Assembly (NCBI GenBank): GCA_001871195.1
Contig: MNXA01000049.1
Span: 80,478 to 144,477, forward strand
Reading direction: 5' to 3'
Length of the DNA: 64,000 bases
Source of the DNA: Zetaproteobacteria bacterium CG1_02_55_237
GTDB taxonomy: Bacteria; Pseudomonadota; Zetaproteobacteria; Mariprofundales; Mariprofundaceae
Shown: in pieces, positions 1 to 6,988 of the stretch
Position numbering within the stretch: the first letter of the stretch is position 1
Layout of the letters: the number at the start of each line of letters is the position of its first letter
Made by a program: the position numbers and the translations under genes
The notes under the pieces: generated by a model
What the model was told of the DNA's origin: nothing
Seen by the model: the letters and a program-made list of their open reading frames with translations, nothing else
Database searches by the model: none

Positions 1-1
1 C

Positions 2-478
2 AGGCTGATGCGCTGGGAGTATGTGGACTTTGACGCTGGATTGATCCGCCTGCCTGATTCTGAAATGAAGAAAGACCGTGATCATCTTGTGCCGATGGCT
101 CGGCAAGTGATGCAGCAACTCAAAGAAGTGCAGATCATGACCGGATATAGCCCCTATGTGTTCCCATCCAGCCGCAACAGCGAACTACCCATGAGTAAGA
201 ACGTTATCACCAATGCATTGAGAGTCATGGGCTATGGTGCTGATGTGATGTGTGGACATGGTTTTAGAAGCACCGCGTCAACATTGCTGCATGAACAAAA
301 TTGGCATCATGATGTGATTGAAACACAGCTTGCCCATCTTACAGGCAGCGCAACATCAAGAGCTTACAACAGGTCAATGCACTTGGCAGAGCGCACCAAA
401 ATGATGCAGGCATGGGCTGATTACCTTGATGCATTGCGTGATGGTGCTGAGATTATTGCCATCGGTAGAAAAGCATGA
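2..478 (+). CDS. P4-type tyrosine integrase, C-terminal part (cut by window edge)
   Basis: This is the C-terminal catalytic half of a phage/plasmid-type tyrosine recombinase that integrates and excises a mobile element. The reading frame is open to the left edge, so the start and the first catalytic arginine lie outside the window. Visible signs are an RWEYVDFD segment with following LP and HLVPM strands, the H-x-x-R box (HGFRSTAST), and the ALAH-like QLAH box. The nucleophile tyrosine sits in AYNR and is followed by a WADYLD tail, as in P4/CP4-57 integrases. Integrases of this type usually use the 3' end of a tRNA gene, which would be further left. The stop codon overlaps the next start (ATGA). 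Confidence 0.9.
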   Translation, partial: RLMRWEYVDFDAGLIRLPDSEMKKDRDHLVPMARQVMQQLKEVQIMTGYSPYVFPSSRNSELPMSKNVITNALRVMGYGADVMCGHGFRSTASTLLHEQNWHHDVIETQLAHLTGSATSRAYNRSMHLAERTKMMQAWADYLDALRDGAEIIAIGRKA

Positions 479-1059
479 GCTCCACATTAGAAGATGAAAT
501 TAAGTCTGCATTACAAGCCGCCGCACATGGGGCCGATTACATACAAGAAAAAGTCAAATACATGACCTTGCCTGAAAACCTTGAGGAATGGCTTTCAAAG
601 CAAAGCGACTACGCTTCAACTTTACCAAGCGAACTAGAAGAACAAAAAAAAATAATTAACCGATATATTCAAATTATTTCAGGGGAGCTGAAAAAAAACG
701 ATGATTCTACGTTGCGCAGATTCTTTTATATGCTTTTAAAGGAAATCGATATTACCCACGACAATGAAGGAATATTAGCAAATAATTCTGCAAGAAAGGC
801 TAAAGGTGAGAGAAGTAATCCATCATACTCTGATGACTTAAACCGCATTATTCGAAATAAAATAAAGTGCCTGAATACAACAAATACAAGAAAAATTTTA
901 TATAGTCTTGATGGTGAATCTTTTGGTTGTATAGATTCTATAGAGCTAATTGATAATAAACTGTCTATCACATTCGTGGGGATAGATGACACATTAAAGG
1001 ATGCGCCTTCTATAGGTTTGAAAGCACTTAGTAATCGAATAACAAAACTAAAACAATAA
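475..1059 (+). CDS. unknown protein coupled to the integrase
   Basis: A 194-residue protein that I do not recognise. Its start overlaps the integrase stop by four bases (ATGA), so it is probably translated with the integrase. It is rich in Lys, Asn, Ile and Asp, has no signal peptide or membrane segment, and looks mainly helical in its first 100 residues, with a more beta-like C-terminal 60. The DNA from about 640 to 1060 is far richer in A+T than the flanks, which points to recent transfer or separate cargo. A role in integration control or as an anti-phage cargo gene is possible, but nothing in the sequence decides it. Confidence 0.6.
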   Translation: MSSTLEDEIKSALQAAAHGADYIQEKVKYMTLPENLEEWLSKQSDYASTLPSELEEQKKIINRYIQIISGELKKNDDSTLRRFFYMLLKEIDITHDNEGILANNSARKAKGERSNPSYSDDLNRIIRNKIKCLNTTNTRKILYSLDGESFGCIDSIELIDNKLSITFVGIDDTLKDAPSIGLKALSNRITKLKQ

Positions 1060-1113
1060 ACTTTTCCCTCTCACATACTGCGACGAAATTTGCTTTGGAT
1101 AGTTGTGCCAAAT

Positions 1114-1138
1114 CAGCTCAATAAAGAGCTGTAGGAGG
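1114..1138 (+). promoter_or_regulatory. small dyad abutting a strong ribosome binding site
   Basis: A perfect 6-bp inverted repeat (CAGCTC, six-base loop, GAGCTG) at 1114-1131 sits directly against the Shine-Dalgarno TAGGAGG (1132-1138) of the AlpA-like gene. As RNA it would form a short hairpin next to the ribosome binding site. As DNA it could be an operator. The role is inferred. Confidence 0.4.
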
Positions 1139-1145
1139 CAAGAAA

Positions 1146-1358
1146 ATGAAGAACTACCAAAGAGCACAAGCCCTTGCAGATGAAAAAAATGTAAGTGTCT
1201 CAACAATCTGGCGGTGGACTGCTGCTGGAATTATTCCACAACCACTACGACCAACCAAAAGAACAAGCCTGTTTGATGTTGAAGCAGTTGATCAAGCTTT
1301 GGCAAGATTTGGTGAAGATAACGCCGCCCATGCCACCGAAGGATTGGGGGCATCATGA
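1146..1358 (+). CDS. AlpA/MerR-like helix-turn-helix regulator (excisionase type)
   Basis: A 70-residue DNA-binding protein. Residues about 8-40 read as a winged helix-turn-helix of the MerR/AlpA/excisionase type (a VSVSTIWRWTAAGIIPQP core, then a basic wing ending RTSLFDVEAVDQAL). P4-like elements carry such a gene near the integrase, where it activates or helps excision. The start is supported by a strong TAGGAGG seven bases upstream. The stop overlaps the next start (ATGA). The specific role as transcription factor or recombination directionality factor is inferred from the family and location. Confidence 0.75.
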   Translation: MKNYQRAQALADEKNVSVSTIWRWTAAGIIPQPLRPTKRTSLFDVEAVDQALARFGEDNAAHATEGLGAS

Positions 1359-1600
1359 ACACACTTAATAACAATCCATCAAGTGAAACACAGCGCAACA
1401 TGATCCTGGAGCTTATCGCCAACAATAGGTGCATGAGCACGCTGGATGCTCGTAACAACAGCATCATGCATCCTGCAATGCGAATTAAAGAATTGCGCTC
1501 AATGGGTCACAACATCGTTACTAATTGGATCAGACAAGCCGATCAGGCTGGCGTGATGCACCGTATAGCTGTTTATACCCATGATGGTGATGCTGAATGA
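1355..1600 (+). CDS. small helix-turn-helix protein (HTH_39 type)
   Basis: An 81-residue protein with the pattern of the small helix-turn-helix family common in prophages and integrative elements: a TQR-like start (SETQRNMILELI), MSTLDARN, the helix MHPAMRIKELRSMGHNIVT, then a short polar tail. Such proteins presumably regulate element genes or assist replication. The ATG overlaps the AlpA-like stop and the TGA overlaps the next ATG, so translation of the three small genes is coupled. Family recognition is fairly firm; function is not known. Confidence 0.65.
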   Translation: MNTLNNNPSSETQRNMILELIANNRCMSTLDARNNSIMHPAMRIKELRSMGHNIVTNWIRQADQAGVMHRIAVYTHDGDAE

Positions 1601-1899
1601 ATATCACCATTAAAGAGAAGGCAAGGGCTCACCTTTTTGGAGTGTGCCTGATTGATTCAAGTTTTGCATATCGCTTACCGGCATCTATCCACTTATCTGA
1701 ATATGGAGCGTTCACCATTTCCATGATTCAGCAAGGTTTGGGCATAGAAGCGATCATAAAACACTTAGAAGCTGTAGGCATAGCAGAGGCACAAGACATG
1801 CTTCTAAACGCACTGAAGGCCGTTCCTGATGGCATGTGTTTGTATTCTATGTTCTGGGATGCGGTACAGGTGCTTACTGCCAGCATGGTGAGAGCATGA
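1597..1899 (+). CDS. small unknown element protein
   Basis: A 100-residue protein with no motif I recognise. It lacks a signal peptide and appears helical, with repeated small-residue/Leu pattern (for example AIIKHLEAVGIAEAQDMLLNALKAV). It starts inside the stop of the preceding helix-turn-helix gene (ATGA) and ends just before the iteron-like repeats, so it is the last gene of the three-gene coupled run. Probably an accessory gene of the element; function unassigned. Confidence 0.55.
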   Translation: MNITIKEKARAHLFGVCLIDSSFAYRLPASIHLSEYGAFTISMIQQGLGIEAIIKHLEAVGIAEAQDMLLNALKAVPDGMCLYSMFWDAVQVLTASMVRA

Positions 1900-1915
1900 A
1901 CATCTATCTTCATGC

Positions 1916-1967
1916 AGCGGAATTGTCTCAATATATAAAAGCGGTTTCGTCTCAGCGGTTTCGTCTC
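1916..1967. repeat. iteron-like direct repeats upstream of the Gp2-type gene
   Basis: Two perfect tandem copies of the 14-mer AGCGGTTTCGTCTC (1940-1953 and 1954-1967) are preceded by a degenerate copy, AGCGGAATTGTCTC (1916-1929). A 10-bp A/T-only spacer (1930-1939) separates the degenerate copy from the pair. Just downstream, at 2018-2036, lies an inverted repeat ACCGTC/GACGGT with a seven-base loop whose right side contains GAGACGG, the iteron core in reverse orientation. Iterons, an AT-rich spacer and a hairpin next to a replication-type gene look like an origin or an autoregulatory operator. The sequence pattern is direct; the role is inferred. Confidence 0.55.
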
Positions 1968-1972
1968 AGCTA

Positions 1973-2671
1973 ATGGGCAATCAAGCCTTGGAATCATTAG
2001 AAATCGGCAACAGTAAAACCGTCCGAACGAGACGGTTATTACTAATATCTAATCTAGGAGATAGCTCACTTAATAGGAAAAACAGCACGAGAAATAGAAA
2101 GACAAAATTGGCCTGTGAAAGTTTTGAGCATGAAGGCGTGCATTATAAGGTCAACTCAAAGAAATCAGGCATCTATAAAGAGATCATGTTCAAAATAATT
2201 GAGCAGATGAAAATAGCTAGAGAGATACACAACCGATTGCTAGTGGTTCGGTTTGATTTGCACAGTGGAAATTTCAGCCAAGGGAATGAAGAAATAAGCC
2301 TGTTTAGGAAACAAATCATACAATGGGTCACAAGGCACTATCAAACGCACTCTATAGGCTTTGTGTGGGCTAGAGAGCAAGAAAAAGCCAAGTCTCAGCA
2401 CTACCATTTAGCCATATTCATTGATGGTGACAAAATCAGGCACCCCAAAAGGCTATTGAAAGAAATCAGAGACAAATGGGAAGTAAAAGACCCTTGGAAC
2501 CACCACAAACCGTTTGTTGAAAAACCAGCCTATTTCATTAACAGCGACGAAGTGTTTCATGATGCAGTTTATCGCCTGAGCTATTTGGCAAAAGTTAGAG
2601 GTAAGGGCTACCGACCGGAACAGTCTAAAGATTACAGCACCAGTAGATTGAGGTTGAAAAATGATAACTGA
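1973..2671 (+). CDS. YagK/YfjJ-type (inovirus Gp2) replication protein
   Basis: A protein of up to 232 residues. From about residue 58 on it reads like the YagK/YfjJ C-terminal domain found in inovirus Gp2 and in P4-like islands. It shows a VVRFDLH strand, a WAREQEKAKSQHYHL segment with a His-x-His (HUH-like) pair followed by FIDGD, and a C-terminal YRLSYLAKVRGKGYR stretch. These proteins are thought to be rolling-circle replication initiators or their relatives. The ATG at 1973 has no good ribosome binding site; a later start, for instance TTG near 2108, is equally possible. It ends inside the next gene (11-base overlap). The phage Rep role is inferred from the family. Confidence 0.65.
   Translation: MGNQALESLEIGNSKTVRTRRLLLISNLGDSSLNRKNSTRNRKTKLACESFEHEGVHYKVNSKKSGIYKEIMFKIIEQMKIAREIHNRLLVVRFDLHSGNFSQGNEEISLFRKQIIQWVTRHYQTHSIGFVWAREQEKAKSQHYHLAIFIDGDKIRHPKRLLKEIRDKWEVKDPWNHHKPFVEKPAYFINSDEVFHDAVYRLSYLAKVRGKGYRPEQSKDYSTSRLRLKNDN
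2018..2036. repeat. hairpin near the Gp2 gene start
   Basis: Inverted repeat ACCGTC (2018-2023), seven-base loop CGAACGA, GACGGT (2031-2036). It lies within the first codons of the longest Gp2-type frame and 50 bases downstream of the iteron-like copies. It may be a nick-site hairpin for a HUH-type initiator or a repressor site. Six-base arms can occur by chance, so only position and company make it notable. Confidence 0.4.
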
Positions 2672-3320
2672 AGATACAAAGCAGGCAGCAATATCAAACA
2701 CAGAAAAGGCATGTGGTAAGATGGCAAAGGCAGAGCGCATTTCCGCATCTGGAGATGCAAGGCCACATGAAATGATTATGGCTAACTGCCTTGTGAAAGA
2801 AGCTGATAATTTAATGGCTGTTGATTCTGATTCGCTGGAGCTTGAATCTGGAGAGGTTAAAGCGCACTCCAGCAAGCAAAGCATGTACCCACTGACCGAA
2901 AGCCCTGATATGGCAGCGGTAGAGTCATCTATCCAGAGAATGGAGCTTTCTGGAGGTGTGGACTGTTTAAGTATCGGGATTGATACAGCGAACAGCATTA
3001 AGGCCAAAGACACGCCCGAGAGGATGCTTGCTCACCAGATGGCCGCTTGTCACAAGGTGGCGTTCAATCTGATGAGGGAGGCTGAACAGATAGATGCCAG
3101 GTATCGACTTGATGCAAATACAGCCAGTGTTATTCAGTCGCGCAAACTCAATTCAGCCAATCGTTTGATGCAAACCTTTCAGCAAGCCATGCTGACATTG
3201 CAGAAGATGCGAACAGGCGGCAAGCAGGTGATGACGGTACAGCATGTTCAAGTGAATGATGGTGGTCAGGCCATCGTGGCGGGGGGCGATGCGGGGCGGT
3301 CAAATGGCGAAAAAGAGTAA
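2661..3320 (+). CDS. unknown element protein paired with the HGGxSTG gene
   Basis: A 219-residue soluble protein with a polar, low-complexity N-terminal half. The conserved-looking C-terminal part contains MLAHQMAACHKVAFNLM, then ARLMQTFQQ-like helices, a LQKMRTGGKQ stretch and VQHVQVNDGGQAIVAG. I recall this C-terminal arrangement from proteins of integrative elements and prophages that are annotated only as hypothetical. They are usually followed, as here, by a small HGGxSTG protein. It overlaps the Gp2-type gene by 11 bases and the next gene by 17. Function unknown; conserved pairing suggests the two products act together. Confidence 0.65.
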   Translation: MITEDTKQAAISNTEKACGKMAKAERISASGDARPHEMIMANCLVKEADNLMAVDSDSLELESGEVKAHSSKQSMYPLTESPDMAAVESSIQRMELSGGVDCLSIGIDTANSIKAKDTPERMLAHQMAACHKVAFNLMREAEQIDARYRLDANTASVIQSRKLNSANRLMQTFQQAMLTLQKMRTGGKQVMTVQHVQVNDGGQAIVAGGDAGRSNGEKE

Positions 3321-3549
3321 ACCCTATAAGCCGTTTGAGAATATCCGATATTGTGGCGCAAAAACGCGAACAACAGAGCAACCCTGCAAGGGTTCAGCTA
3401 TGGCAAATGGTCGCTGTAGGCTGCATGGTGGGCTTTCTACTGGCAGGCCAATCACAACAGGCCAGTGGACGAAACAGGCCATTGAGCAGCGCAAAGAGGC
3501 TGCTCAGATAATCAGGCAAATAAAAGAATCTATTGCCTCCCCAGTATAA
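3304..3549 (+). CDS. HGGxSTG domain small protein
   Basis: An 81-residue basic protein with a short Cys/His cluster: YCGAKTRTTEQPCKGSAM, then GRCRLHGGLSTGRPIT. The three cysteines and one histidine could bind zinc, and the HGG-x-STG motif is the hallmark of a small family found next to integrases, transposases and phage packaging genes. The start at 3304 (MAKKSK) is preferred over an upstream in-frame ATG at 3256 because it lies near the end of the previous gene and gives the usual family length. Function unknown; DNA binding is plausible from the basic charge. Confidence 0.7.
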   Translation: MAKKSKPYKPFENIRYCGAKTRTTEQPCKGSAMANGRCRLHGGLSTGRPITTGQWTKQAIEQRKEAAQIIRQIKESIASPV

Positions 3550-3740
3550 ATAATGGAGAAATTATTGGCATGCTCTTGCTGGCGACTGTCTCAAACCGCC
3601 AGAATTGGTCATTCAGCTTTAAGCTGTGCCTACTGTTTATGGGATGGGCCACAATATAGGTTCACTTGTATTGAATCAGTAATAATTGTTTTGTGCTGTG
3701 CTAGACTGACTGCATCCTGCAAAGAGGAAGGGAGGGGTAG

Positions 3741-5075
3741 ATGTTTGAAGAGGGGCTTCCAGATTTCCTAGTAAGTGGTGAAAAGGCTCGATTAATTCCT
3801 GTTGGGAAAGAAAGTAATAAAGAAAGAAATGTGGCATCTGTTTTTCTTTCAGCAATATCTGCTGTTGATGAGTTTGGGAAAGAGTTACTAAAAGAAATTG
3901 GTGCCCCAATAAACTCGCGATCAAAAATCCATTGCTATACCGAAGTAGTATTTAAAGAAAAGATACAAACAACAAAAGACCGCCCGGATGGATTGATTGT
4001 TGTTGAATATGGAAAGACCTTCTGGATGGCACTGGTAGAAGCAAAAATCGGGAACGCCCCATTAAATAAAGAGCAAATAGAGACGTACTTAGATATAGCA
4101 AGGACATTCAAAGTTAATGCGCTGATAACCGTCTCAAATCAATTTGCCAGCTTACCAACTCACCACCCTATTCAAGTAGATAAGAGAAAGATAAAAACTG
4201 TTTCTCTCTACCATTGGTCATGGACAAGCATCGTGGCCAACGCCCTTCTGCTGGCATCGAACAAAAGCATATCTGATCCTGATCAGGCATTTATTCTTGA
4301 AGAATTACTTCGCTTTCTTCGTCACCCTAATTCGGGAGTCTTGTCATTCACTAGGATGGGGCCGGAATGGAAAGATGTTTGCCAAGCGGTTTTAACTACC
4401 CCTCTAAAGAAACACGCCCCAGAGGTTGAATCGACCGTAAGTACTTGGCATCAGCTTGTTAAGTATCTCGCTTTAGAAATGAGTGTAGCCACTAGCAATC
4501 CCGTTGCAGTTTATATGAGTAGAAACCATAAAGAGTCAGCGCAAAATTACATGCAGGCTGGCGTAACATCATTGGTTGATCGTAATGAACTGGAAAGCCA
4601 ATTCGTTGTCCCAAACACAGCAGGGCGAATAAAACTCGTGGCAGATATTAAGGGGAGAACGCTAGTTGCATCTATGCGGTTAGATGCTCCAAAAGATAAG
4701 CAGCAAGTAAAGTCTAGAGTCGCATGGTTGGTACGCCAACTCAGCAAATGCGCTGACACAGCCATGCAAATTAAAATCATCTGGCCTAATCGATCAGCTG
4801 ACGATGTCTATTGTTTAACCGACCTTAGAGAAGAGAAAGTTGTAGTAACCCCTCCATCAGCGAAAGCCTTACCGAACGCTTTTGAGGTTATGCGCGTTTA
4901 TGAACTTGCTGGCCGTTTTGCAGCTCCCAAAGTCTTTGTCGAAGAAGCCGAAAAAATATTGCCGGACTTTTATGAAAATGCGGGACAACATCTAAGAGCG
5001 TGGATTGCACCTCCACCAAAGATCAAACCGCAAAGGGATGAAGAAGATGAAGATAATCGAATCAAGCTGGAGTGA
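3741..5075 (+). CDS. PD-(D/E)XK nuclease-like protein, probable defence cargo
   Basis: A 444-residue cytoplasmic protein. Residues about 65-130 contain a restriction-endonuclease-like pattern: a conserved Glu (YTEVVF), RPDGLIVV, then WMALVEAKIGNAPL followed by KEQIETYLDIA. This gives the D-x(n)-ExK arrangement of PD-(D/E)XK nucleases, at about D88, E102 and K104. The remainder (about 200-444) has no motif I recognise. It has its own ribosome binding site (GGAGGGG) and a 190-base leader, is AT-rich, and is not coupled to the element's core genes. That is the usual placement of anti-phage cargo. A GAGTGAC/GTCACTC dyad at 5070-5107 overlaps its stop. Nuclease fold is likely; defence role is inference. 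Confidence 0.6.
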   Translation: MFEEGLPDFLVSGEKARLIPVGKESNKERNVASVFLSAISAVDEFGKELLKEIGAPINSRSKIHCYTEVVFKEKIQTTKDRPDGLIVVEYGKTFWMALVEAKIGNAPLNKEQIETYLDIARTFKVNALITVSNQFASLPTHHPIQVDKRKIKTVSLYHWSWTSIVANALLLASNKSISDPDQAFILEELLRFLRHPNSGVLSFTRMGPEWKDVCQAVLTTPLKKHAPEVESTVSTWHQLVKYLALEMSVATSNPVAVYMSRNHKESAQNYMQAGVTSLVDRNELESQFVVPNTAGRIKLVADIKGRTLVASMRLDAPKDKQQVKSRVAWLVRQLSKCADTAMQIKIIWPNRSADDVYCLTDLREEKVVVTPPSAKALPNAFEVMRVYELAGRFAAPKVFVEEAEKILPDFYENAGQHLRAWIAPPPKIKPQRDEEDEDNRIKLE

Positions 5076-5130
5076 CCGGCAAGGTGTGCGGCCAGAACTA
5101 GTCACTCATCACGCTTAGTAAATAGTCGGT

Positions 5131-5673
5131 TTATTGAGCTTGGCCACAATATTTCCTCACCTGTAATATGTATTGCTTACCTTCAGGTAAGTCGAAGTGG
5201 CCATCGAAGCTACGACCATTACTCCCAAAGGCCCTTACTGTGACCTTCTCACCAGATAGCAGGGCATCTATCATTGTCTTTGCGTCATCGGGCCAGAATG
5301 CCTGCCCAGATAACGCTGGTGTTGCAGTGGAATTAACTGGTGGGTTTTGATCAACCCTGTACATAATCTTCATATTATCTTGGGTCGAGTAGAAACCCTT
5401 AATGCCGATTACTACCGCTAGTTTTTTGTCATAGCAGCCAACATCCAAAGTACCCCAAAATTCAGAAACCCCTGTAGTGGAAAAGGACACTTTATCTGTC
5501 ATAGCATCTTTCGTTTCAGGCGACATATACCAAGAGGTCTTAAACTCACCAAGAAAAGCGTCAGTCCGTTCTATTGTTTGTTGAACGGTATAGCGTTCAT
5601 AAGCTAGGTAGCCCGCGAGAAGAAGGGTGGCTACCCCCAAGATTATCAACAGCCACTTAAATGCTTTTTTCAT
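5131..5673 (-). CDS. membrane-anchored protein of unknown function
   Basis: A 180-residue protein starting MKKAFKWL with a single N-terminal membrane segment (about residues 5-24, LLIILGVATLLLAGYLAY). The rest is a soluble domain presumably on the periplasmic side, beginning with a Tyr/Thr/Glu-rich helix and ending VRKYCGQAQ. Two cysteines (GCYDKK and KYCG) could form a disulphide. The start at 5673 is chosen because the longer frame adds residues without helix character and lies before a better AGGGG signal. It is convergent with the nuclease-like gene and is the only minus-strand gene in the foreign region. Family not recognised. Confidence 0.6.
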   Translation of the reverse strand: MKKAFKWLLIILGVATLLLAGYLAYERYTVQQTIERTDAFLGEFKTSWYMSPETKDAMTDKVSFSTTGVSEFWGTLDVGCYDKKLAVVIGIKGFYSTQDNMKIMYRVDQNPPVNSTATPALSGQAFWPDDAKTMIDALLSGEKVTVRAFGSNGRSFDGHFDLPEGKQYILQVRKYCGQAQ

Positions 5674-5978
5674 GTTTAACCCCTGTGATACTAATTGGAA
5701 CAACATGCTCCCCATAGGTCAAACGATTAAAAACAACTACAAGGCTGCTAACATCGACAGCAGTGAATATATCAGTTCTGGCGAAGCACGAGGTTGAACA
5801 ACGGCAGGAAGTGGCCAGTTTGATACAGTCACAAACAACTTATCAAAAGTTAAGCGCATACCCTATCGGTTCAAGTATCGGTGCAAATAAATATAGTTAG
5901 ATTATAAAGCTTTTAAATTTATAGTGTTACAAGCCGATGGGCGGCATGATGTAAGAGCCCTGCCCGGGCACAAAAACG

Positions 5979-6006
5979 AAAGCGGCCTCTCCGGAGGCCG
6001 CTTTTT
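5979..6006. terminator. rho-independent terminator, usable both ways
   Basis: A perfect stem AAAGCGGCCTC / GAGGCCGCTTT with a four-base loop, followed by a T run on the + strand and a T-rich tail on the minus strand. In the minus orientation it would end transcription of the hda operon about 250 bases past its last stop. In the plus orientation it would insulate the core genome from the element. Confidence 0.8.
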
Positions 6007-6052
6007 CTATTTGGTTCTGACTTTGTTTTGGTTTTAACCTTGGGTCCCGCTT

Positions 6053-6209
6053 GTAGCTGTGCCGGATCGGGTACTTGCCCGGCGGACAAGCGCAAAAAAA
6101 GTGGGGTTCATTCGCGGTTTGCGCCCACCGGGCGAGTACCCGGGCCGGGAATTCACAGCTACCCGTGGGTGGCCTTCTTTGCTTCTTTCTTGGCCACGCA
6201 AGAAAGAAG
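6053..6209. repeat. composite palindromic dispersed repeat
   Basis: Two inverted repeats in a row. The first has arms of about 43-45 bases (6053-6095 and 6118-6162), both beginning GTAGCTGTG when read inward. The arms share GGGTACT-GCCCGG and GCGCAAA and enclose a 22-base loop. The second has perfect 11-base arms CTTCTTTCTTG (6182-6192) and CAAGAAAGAAG (6199-6209) with loop GCCACG. The CTTTCTTGGCCACGCAAGAAAG block is, as I recall, a widespread intergenic repeat in beta- and gammaproteobacteria that often gives spurious ORFs. Function unknown. Confidence 0.65.
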
Positions 6210-6253
6210 GGAAACAATCACCAAAGGAAAAAGAACCTCAGCGGTTCGAAGAA

Positions 6254-6988
6254 TCAGTCTCCGGAAAATAACGACGACTGTCGGGAAGCGGCCATATCAT
6301 CGCCAATATCGCGAATCTGGCGACTCGCCCAACGCGCCGTCAGACGCTTGCGCTCCGATAACGATGCCTTTTCCATCTGACCCATCGCAGTCAGCAAGGT
6401 ATCCAGATCACGTGGCAGATGGGTAAGCATCAAGCGAATCACCGCATCATCAATCTGCCACTGACGGGAGACAGCTACGGTCTGCAACACCGCCGTCAGT
6501 TCCGCATCGTTTTTCGGAGGATGCATATCCACCCGTTCCAGCGTAGCCAATCTGCTTACCAGCTCGGGCGGTGTCTGAGAAAAATCAGCATTGCGCCACA
6601 GCAGAGCCAGAGGGCGCTGTGCCTCGCGACTGCGCTCCAGCAGATGAAACAATGCAATGGCCGTGGCGCGGGGAAGCTCCCCGTTCGGCACGTCGAACAA
6701 CCACCATGCAGCATTACCCAATTCAGCCAGCCAGCTGGCCACCTGCCGTGTTGACGCCTGTGCTGCATCGGGATGCACAGACACAAAACCCAGATGAGGG
6801 TGCTCCTCAATCAACAGGTGTGCCAGATGCGTCTTGCCCGCCGGTGCCTCCGAGTTCAGCCACAAGCGACCACCATGAACCAGCCAAAGAGCCAGCCTGT
6901 TTTGGGCCAACTCCACCCCGCCATGCCGAACCCATTCGGCATAGGCATAGCTCGGTGGCAAATCAATATCGAGCAGTTGCTGGCGCAT
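6254..6988 (-). CDS. hda: Hda-like DnaA-family ATPase
   Basis: A 244-residue protein resembling the AAA+ domain of DnaA without the C-terminal DNA-binding domain, as in Hda. Hda works with the beta clamp to make DnaA hydrolyse its ATP after replication starts. A QLLDIDL segment at residues 4-10 resembles Hda's clamp-binding peptide. The Walker A (EAPAGKTHL, about 47-55) lacks the first glycine, as in E. coli Hda. Walker B is around WLFDVPNG (96-103), and a sensor-2-like arginine is in PRDLDTL. It overlaps the permease gene by one base and is the last gene of a minus-strand operon. Family is firm; biochemical equivalence to E. coli Hda is inferred. Confidence 0.8.
   Translation of the reverse strand: MRQQLLDIDLPPSYAYAEWVRHGGVELAQNRLALWLVHGGRLWLNSEAPAGKTHLAHLLIEEHPHLGFVSVHPDAAQASTRQVASWLAELGNAAWWLFDVPNGELPRATAIALFHLLERSREAQRPLALLWRNADFSQTPPELVSRLATLERVDMHPPKNDAELTAVLQTVAVSRQWQIDDAVIRLMLTHLPRDLDTLLTAMGQMEKASLSERKRLTARWASRQIRDIGDDMAASRQSSLFSGD

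Larger units (their letters stand above)
5716..6253. other. gene-free junction between mobile element and core genome
   Basis: No protein with coding character is seen in these 538 bases. The left part (5716-5940) is AT-rich like the element, with a run of A/T around 5885-5930. From about 5960 the composition becomes GC-rich. The segment holds a strong terminator hairpin (5979-6006) and a composite palindromic repeat (6053-6209). The right end of the integrated element probably lies here, but the attachment repeat cannot be identified without the left end. Confidence 0.5.

Noticed and set aside
3553..3771. 72-codon frame between the HGGxSTG gene and the nuclease-like gene
   Set aside because: Cys/Arg-rich, no ribosome binding site, and it runs into the start of the next gene; more likely leader sequence.
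5855..5880. TTCAAGT sequence resembling a tRNA T-loop near the element's right end
   Set aside because: The flanking bases do not form a T-stem and no acceptor or anticodon arm is present.
5927..6426. Open frames over the palindromic repeat and the end of hda
   Set aside because: They are translations of a repeat element; no ribosome binding site or family match, and one overlaps hda on the opposite strand.
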